From: an uncultured Eubacteriales bacterium
GTDB taxonomy: Bacteria; Bacillota; Clostridia; Oscillospirales; Oscillospiraceae
DNA length: 9,520 nucleotides
NCBI GenBank assembly: GCA_900550615.1
Contig: URSX01000065.1
Location: 1 to 9,520 of the forward strand
Direction: 5' to 3'
Shown here: positions 6,277 through 9,520 of the stretch, one piece after another
Layout of the letters: each line of letters opens with the position of its first letter
How positions within the stretch are numbered: position 1 is the first letter of the stretch
Program-made: the position numbers and the translations under genes
The notes under the pieces: generated by a model
What the model was told of the DNA's origin: nothing
Database searches by the model: none
Seen by the model: the letters and a program-made list of their open reading frames with translations, nothing else

Positions 6277-7365
6277 CTATTTCATGGCCGGTGCACCCAC
6301 GTCAGCGCCCAGTCCCTTGCAGGTATAGCACCATACAATGACATCGCCCTGCTGCAGCTTGTAGCTGCTGCAGCCGTAGTTGGGGAACCAGCCGTTCACC
6401 TGGAACATCCAGCCGGATTCGCTTCCGCAGCTGAATTCATACAGGTTGTTGAGACCCTCCACATAGTAGCTCTCGTATAGGGGCGTCCAGTTGTATTCCA
6501 GCTGGATGCCTCTCTCCCCGCAGACCCGCTTGAGCACGTCAAATACCGTTTCACCCGGCTTGAACGCCGCCTGGGTGGTGGGCAGGATTACGCCGCTGTC
6601 GGGAACGTACACGTCCAGACCTGGCGCCAGATCGCCCATGTTGCTGAGGATGGAATCGCAGCGGATCTCTATGGTGCAGGTGTTCTCCCCGGTGGGCTCC
6701 TGAGCCGTCTGGTTCCGCTGATTCAGGATGCTTCCGGCCTCTTCTGCCGTGCAGAACATGCTCTCGCCGCAGCTCTGTATACACTCCAGGGCAAAGGTAC
6801 TCAGGGCCTGCAGGTCAGCGTCTGTCACCGCGGATTTCCCGTCCGTATAATGACCGGCCTTCCCGGCGGCCAAGGTGCCTGCGCCATCCGTGACCTGGCC
6901 CCCCAGCACGTACAGCTCCTCCGATCCGCTGCGCACGGTGCATACCAGCACCGCATCGCGCAGCTGCGAGGCCTGTCCGCCCCACAGGAGCGTCGCGGCG
7001 CTGTCCGCTCCCTGGCAGAAGACCTCCCCCTCCGTCAGCCGGAGCCGGGGGGCGCTTTTGTCTGCGGATTCCACCTGAAGCTTACTCCCCTGAGAGAGGG
7101 TCAGGGTGCTCCCGCCCGCCTGCACGGCGGTGGAGCCGCTGGTTACGGTGAGCACATCCCCTGTCCGCAGGGCGGTTTCGCCCGTCAGCTCCGAGGCGAT
7201 GCCGTCCCTGGTCAGGGTGGCCAGACCCTTGTGCACCTGGGCGCTGACGGCGGCGTCCGCCCCGTCGAACCAGCCCAGATGCCGCCCGGCGAAGAACACC
7301 GCCCCGGCGGCAATGAGGCCGATGACCACCAGCATGATTATATTATATAGTGTCTTTTTCTTCAT
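6277..7365 (-). CDS. Membrane-anchored FecR-like / DUF4430 (transcobalamin C-terminal-like) surface protein
   Basis: This 362-residue protein has three parts. Residues 1-28 are a Lys-rich start plus a hydrophobic anchor with no lipobox Cys, so it is likely tethered outside the membrane. Residues about 45-160 look FecR-like, with the repeated beta pattern GDVLTVTSGSTAVQAGGSTL (69-88) and LSQGSKLQV. Residues about 228-352 form a DUF4430 domain with GETVFDVLKRV (271-281), SGWMFQVNGWFPNYGCSSYK (317-336) and GDVIVW. DUF4430 resembles the beta domain of human intrinsic factor/transcobalamin. The C-terminal half is Cys-rich (including C346-Y-T-C349), so disulfides are possible. The ATG at 7365 has AAAGG just upstream. 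As the first gene of the ECF operon it probably captures the ligand and hands it to the S component. Corrinoid binding is inferred. FecR-like plus DUF4430 is an uncommon pairing. Confidence 0.82.
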   Translation of the reverse strand: MKKKTLYNIIMLVVIGLIAAGAVFFAGRHLGWFDGADAAVSAQVHKGLATLTRDGIASELTGETALRTGDVLTVTSGSTAVQAGGSTLTLSQGSKLQVESADKSAPRLRLTEGEVFCQGADSAATLLWGGQASQLRDAVLVCTVRSGSEELYVLGGQVTDGAGTLAAGKAGHYTDGKSAVTDADLQALSTFALECIQSCGESMFCTAEEAGSILNQRNQTAQEPTGENTCTIEIRCDSILSNMGDLAPGLDVYVPDSGVILPTTQAAFKPGETVFDVLKRVCGERGIQLEYNWTPLYESYYVEGLNNLYEFSCGSESGWMFQVNGWFPNYGCSSYKLQQGDVIVWCYTCKGLGADVGAPAMK

Positions 7366-7382
7366 TTTCGCCTTTCTGGGAC

Positions 7383-7406
7383 AAAAAAATGCCCCCAATG
7401 GGGGCA
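7383..7406 (-). terminator. Intrinsic terminator/attenuator directly before the ECF operon
   Basis: A 7-bp stem (7390-7396 with 7400-7406, GC core of five G:C pairs) with a 3-nt loop is followed on the minus strand by seven T (complement of 7383-7389). It ends only 17 nt before the DUF4430 ATG. There is no room for a promoter in between, so transcription of the operon must pass through it. This suggests a regulated attenuator. It may also end read-through from the TVP38 gene. Confidence 0.85.
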
Positions 7407-7606
7407 AAATGGACATCTGTCCGGTCCTTTTCCGCATCCCCCAAGAGCCACAGGCCGTGTCCGATCTGGGGAAAGTATTCCGGCTCCGGACGCCTGATGC
7501 CGGGGCCTTCTCGGAGCTGCGCTCCAATGGACCCGGCGGCCAATGTCCGTCTACGGCGGCTTGGTACCGCTGGCATTCTATCCATTCCATTCCACAAATC
7601 GCATAC
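7407..7606 (-). promoter_or_regulatory. Structured 5' leader of the ECF operon, candidate riboswitch (possibly cobalamin)
   Basis: About 200 nt between a possible promoter and the attenuator hold no gene but many hairpins. GCCGGG/CCCGGC (7532-7537 with 7499-7504) encloses GGAGC/GCTCC (7513-7517 with 7521-7525). CCAA/TTGG (7540-7543 with 7561-7564) encloses CCG/CGG. The GGGGG of 7438-7442 (minus strand) can pair with the CCCCC arm of the terminator as an antiterminator. It can alternatively pair with CCCC of 7468-7471, which would free the terminator. The stretch 7468-7486 reads GAGCCGGAATACTTTCCCC on the minus strand and resembles a degenerate B12 box. The usual GCCACTG element is not evident, so the class is uncertain. 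Confidence 0.5.
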
Positions 7607-7642
7607 AGTATACCATATGCGGTTCTCCCGCGCAACTGTCAA
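7607..7642 (-). promoter_or_regulatory. Tentative promoter of the ECF operon
   Basis: The minus strand has TATACT (complement of 7607-7612) with TTGCGC 17 bp upstream (7630-7635). A perfect TTGACA (7637-7642) lies a little farther up; it is 17 bp from a poor CATATG (7614-7619) and 24 bp from TATACT. The TTGACA includes the stop codon of the TVP38 gene. One of these pairings is likely used, but I cannot tell which. Confidence 0.4.
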
Positions 7643-8385
7643 TCCATGGGCTTTTCGCCGGAATCCATGGGCTTTTCGCCGGAACGGTTCTTTTTTTCAT
7701 GGCGCCGGCAGACGCAGCGGTAGATCAGCAGTCCCACCAGGGACAGCAGCAGCGTTCCGCCGAAGACCAGCCCGGCAAACAGGTAGCTTTTGCCGCCTAA
7801 GAAGCTGCCGCCCACGGTGGATGTCAGCACCGACGGCAGCCGCCCCACGGAGCACAGCAGCAGCCATGTGCCCCAGGAGATATCCGTCAGCCCCGCGAAG
7901 TAGCACAGCAGATCCTTGGGGGTGCCCGGCACGGTGAAGATCAGCCAGAACAGGAAGTTTCGCTTGGGGGAGTGCTTGAGAAAGTGCAGCTTTTCCAGCT
8001 TTTCCGGGGAAAAGAATATCTCGGCCATAGGCTGGCCCAGCTTGCGCACCAGCCAGAACACGATCGCGCTGCCCAGAAACAGCCCCAGCATGCACAGCAC
8101 GCTGCCCCACAGACCGCCGAAGGCATACCCGCCGCATATTTCCAGCGGCTCGCCGGGAATGATGGCCACCACCACCTGCAAAAGGCACATGCCCACATAG
8201 GCGCCTTTGCCCCACAGGCCCAGCCCGTCCACCCATTGGCGGAACAGCTCCGGCTGCTTGGCAAACCGGATCATGGGTTTACCCACGAACCAGCACACCG
8301 CTGCCGACAGCAGGATAAACACCGCCAGCGCGCACAGCGCGGCGATTTTTTTCTGTCTGGCGGTGAGAGTTTTTTTCTTTTGCAT
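7639..8385 (-). CDS. TVP38/TMEM64-family (VTT/DedA superfamily) membrane protein
   Basis: This 248-residue inner-membrane protein has a Lys-rich start, a first hydrophobic helix (15-34) and the VTT-domain signatures: IPGEPLEICGGYAFG (76-90), a second re-entrant-type motif PGTPKDLLCYFAGL (153-166), and GRLPSVLTSTVGG (181-193). The family is linked to lipid scrambling and membrane homeostasis; the precise substrate is not known here. The ATG at 8385 has AAGGAG 6 nt upstream. It has its own promoter in the gap shared with the divergent SPT-like gene, which hints at a shared membrane-lipid role. The C-terminus ends with two exact copies of SGEKPMD caused by a 21-bp tandem duplication. Confidence 0.9.
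   Translation of the reverse strand: MQKKKTLTARQKKIAALCALAVFILLSAAVCWFVGKPMIRFAKQPELFRQWVDGLGLWGKGAYVGMCLLQVVVAIIPGEPLEICGGYAFGGLWGSVLCMLGLFLGSAIVFWLVRKLGQPMAEIFFSPEKLEKLHFLKHSPKRNFLFWLIFTVPGTPKDLLCYFAGLTDISWGTWLLLCSVGRLPSVLTSTVGGSFLGGKSYLFAGLVFGGTLLLSLVGLLIYRCVCRRHEKKNRSGEKPMDSGEKPMD
7641..7682. repeat. Exact 21-bp tandem duplication (2 units) at the TVP38 C-terminus
   Basis: Positions 7641-7661 and 7662-7682 are identical. In frame they encode two SGEKPMD heptads just before the stop. The length is a multiple of three, so copy changes keep the frame. It looks like a recent slippage event and may vary between strains. Confidence 0.95.
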
Positions 8386-8429
8386 GGGGTTCTCCTTTTT
8401 GATTTTAAATCATACGGTCCGATGTATTC

Positions 8430-8460
8430 ATTATAACATGAGACCGCCGGAAAGCATCAA
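8430..8460 (-). promoter_or_regulatory. Promoter of the TVP38-family gene
   Basis: The minus strand has TATAAT (complement of 8430-8435) in an extended form TGTTATAAT, and a TTGATG (8455-8460) 19 bp upstream. It lies about 45 nt before the ATG. The extended -10 compensates for the long spacer. Confidence 0.6.
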
Positions 8461-8508
8461 CATTTCGTAAACAAAACGGTAAAAAACCGGCACTGCCTGC
8501 CGTCCCAT

Positions 8509-8538
8509 TTGACAAAGAGGCAAAAAAATGATTATAAT
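8509..8538 (+). promoter_or_regulatory. Promoter of the SPT-like gene
   Basis: TTGACA (8509-8514), an 18-bp spacer and TATAAT (8533-8538) form a near-ideal sigma-A promoter, giving a short leader of about 45 nt. It diverges from the TVP38 promoter within a 205-bp intergenic region. I see no riboswitch or clear operator in the gap. Confidence 0.8.
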
Positions 8539-8590
8539 GGTGCAAATCTGAAAAAACGCATACCGCCAGCGGTATCAAAAGGAGAATCAT

Positions 8591-9520
8591 ATGGACATTT
8601 TTACAAAGTGCGGGGAGTCTTCGCTGGCTACGGAGCTGCTGGAAAAGGGCGTCTATCCCTATTTCCGCGCCCTCCAGTCCCGTCAGGATGTGGAGGTGGT
8701 CATGGAGGGGGAGCGCCGCATCATGCTGGGCTCCAACAACTACCTGGGCCTGACCACGGATCCCGAGGTCATCGAGGCTGGCGTGCACGCCATGGAAAAG
8801 TACGGCACCGGCTGCAGCGGCTCCCGGTTTTTAAACGGCACCCTCCAGATGCACCTGGAGCTGGAGGAGGAGCTGGCCAAGTTTCTTCATAAGGAGGCGG
8901 TGATCACCTTCGGCACGGGCTTTCAGTCCAACGTGGGCATCATCAGCGCCCTGGTGGGACGGCACGACTATGTGATCTGCGACCGGGAGAACCATGCCTC
9001 CATCTATGCCGGCTGCCAGATGAGCTACGGCAAGATGCTGCGCTACCGTCACAGCGACATGGAAGATTTGGAAAAGCAGCTTAGCCGCGTGCCGGAGCAG
9101 AACGGGGCCCTCATCGTCACCGACGGCGTGTTCTCCATGGGCGGCGACATTGCGAGGCTCCCGGAGATCTGCGCCCTGGCCCAAAAGTACGGGGCGAGAG
9201 TCATGGTGGACGATGCTCACGGTCTGGGCGTTCTGGGCGAGGGCGGCCGCGGCACGGCCAGCTATTTTGGACTGGAGGATCAGGTGGACGTGTACATGGG
9301 GACCTTCTCCAAGTCTCTGGCCTCCCTGGGCGGCTACATGGCAGCCAGCAAGGTGGTGGCGGAGTATGTGCGCCACGCCTCCCGGCCCTTCATCTTTTCC
9401 GCGTCCATTCCCCCGGCCAACTGTGCCACGGCTCTGGCGGCCCTTAGAAAGCTGGAGCAGCATCCGGAGTTGCCGGAGCGGCTGCGGGATCTGAGTCTGT
9501 ATGCCCGGGAGGGCTTCACC
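8591..9520 (+). CDS. Serine palmitoyltransferase-like PLP enzyme (alpha-oxoamine synthase family), partial
   Basis: The first 310 residues are present and the gene runs off the right edge (family length is about 390-420). It is a fold-type I PLP enzyme that condenses an amino acid with an acyl-CoA. Visible motifs are GSNNYLGL (47-54), YGTGCSGSRFLNGTL (71-85), NHAS with PLP-stacking His135, VDDAHGLG (Asp207, His210), and the PLP lysine Lys241 in TFSKSLASLGGY (238-249). GSRFLNGTL and TFSKSLASLGG match what I recall of Bacteroides serine palmitoyltransferase better than 8-amino-7-oxononanoate synthase or 2-amino-3-ketobutyrate CoA ligase. The ATG at 8591 has GGAG 6 nt upstream. It has its own strong promoter and is divergent from the VTT protein gene. 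The family is certain; the substrate is inferred. Confidence 0.85.
   Translation, partial: MDIFTKCGESSLATELLEKGVYPYFRALQSRQDVEVVMEGERRIMLGSNNYLGLTTDPEVIEAGVHAMEKYGTGCSGSRFLNGTLQMHLELEEELAKFLHKEAVITFGTGFQSNVGIISALVGRHDYVICDRENHASIYAGCQMSYGKMLRYRHSDMEDLEKQLSRVPEQNGALIVTDGVFSMGGDIARLPEICALAQKYGARVMVDDAHGLGVLGEGGRGTASYFGLEDQVDVYMGTFSKSLASLGGYMAASKVVAEYVRHASRPFIFSASIPPANCATALAALRKLEQHPELPERLRDLSLYAREGFT

Noticed and set aside
6265..6300. Inverted repeat GTGGGTGC ... GCACCCAC around the DUF4430 stop codon.
   Set aside because: The loop is about 20 nt and there is no T run on either strand, so it is not a convincing terminator. The 29-nt gap and strong RBS favour co-transcription.
7558..7572. TTGGTACCGCT on the plus strand, close to the T-box core TGGNACCGCG.
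   Set aside because: No plus-strand gene follows it, no specifier stem is evident, and the GGTACC core is palindromic, so chance is likely.
7343..7642. A 99-codon open frame across the ECF leader.
   Set aside because: Its start codon lies upstream of the likely promoter, it covers structured RNA elements and the terminator, and it ends inside the DUF4430 gene. The product resembles nothing I recognise.

Overview
The window reads as chromosomal DNA from a GC-rich Firmicute, most likely an Oscillospiraceae-type gut clostridium. This rests on strong AGGAGG-like ribosome binding sites, a NiaR-type regulator, an ECF vitamin transporter with a fused double ATPase, a DUF4430 surface protein, and short interspersed GC-rich hairpin repeats at the left edge. 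There is no phage, IS, CRISPR, rRNA or tRNA signal. The organism is inferred from gene content and style only.

Layout: positions 1-280 are non-coding and hold a mosaic of hairpin-forming repeats. A terminator at 282-311 closes a long leftward series. Read in its own (minus-strand) direction, that series is: a structured leader with promoter and an intrinsic terminator/attenuator (about 7642 down to 7383); a membrane-anchored FecR-like + DUF4430 (transcobalamin C-terminal-like) protein; an ECF T component; a double-ATPase EcfA; an ECF S component; a second, paralogous T component; a NiaR/3H repressor; then a promoter overlapped by a perfect 40-bp palindrome; and a stand-alone PTS_EIIC_2-type permease. 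Upstream of the leader, also leftward, is a TVP38/DedA (VTT) membrane protein. Diverging rightward from it, under its own promoter, is a serine-palmitoyltransferase-like PLP enzyme that runs off the right edge.

How it works together: the five genes from 7365 to 2097 look like one complete ECF importer with a surface binding protein, tightly packed (28-nt and 4-nt overlaps, 4-nt and 29-nt gaps). A corrinoid is the best substrate guess, because the DUF4430 domain resembles the C-terminal domain of transcobalamin/intrinsic factor and the S component has CbrT-like features. Control seems to be by transcription attenuation in the leader. The niaR gene lies next in line, and its likely target is the permease directly downstream, whose promoter is covered by the palindrome. 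That makes the permease a candidate niacin (or related) transporter of a fold normally assigned to sugars.

The most noteworthy points are the NiaR-palindrome-PTS_EIIC unit, the ECF system with two different T components, the attenuator leader with mutually exclusive hairpins, and an SPT-like (sphingolipid-type) enzyme in an apparent Firmicute.
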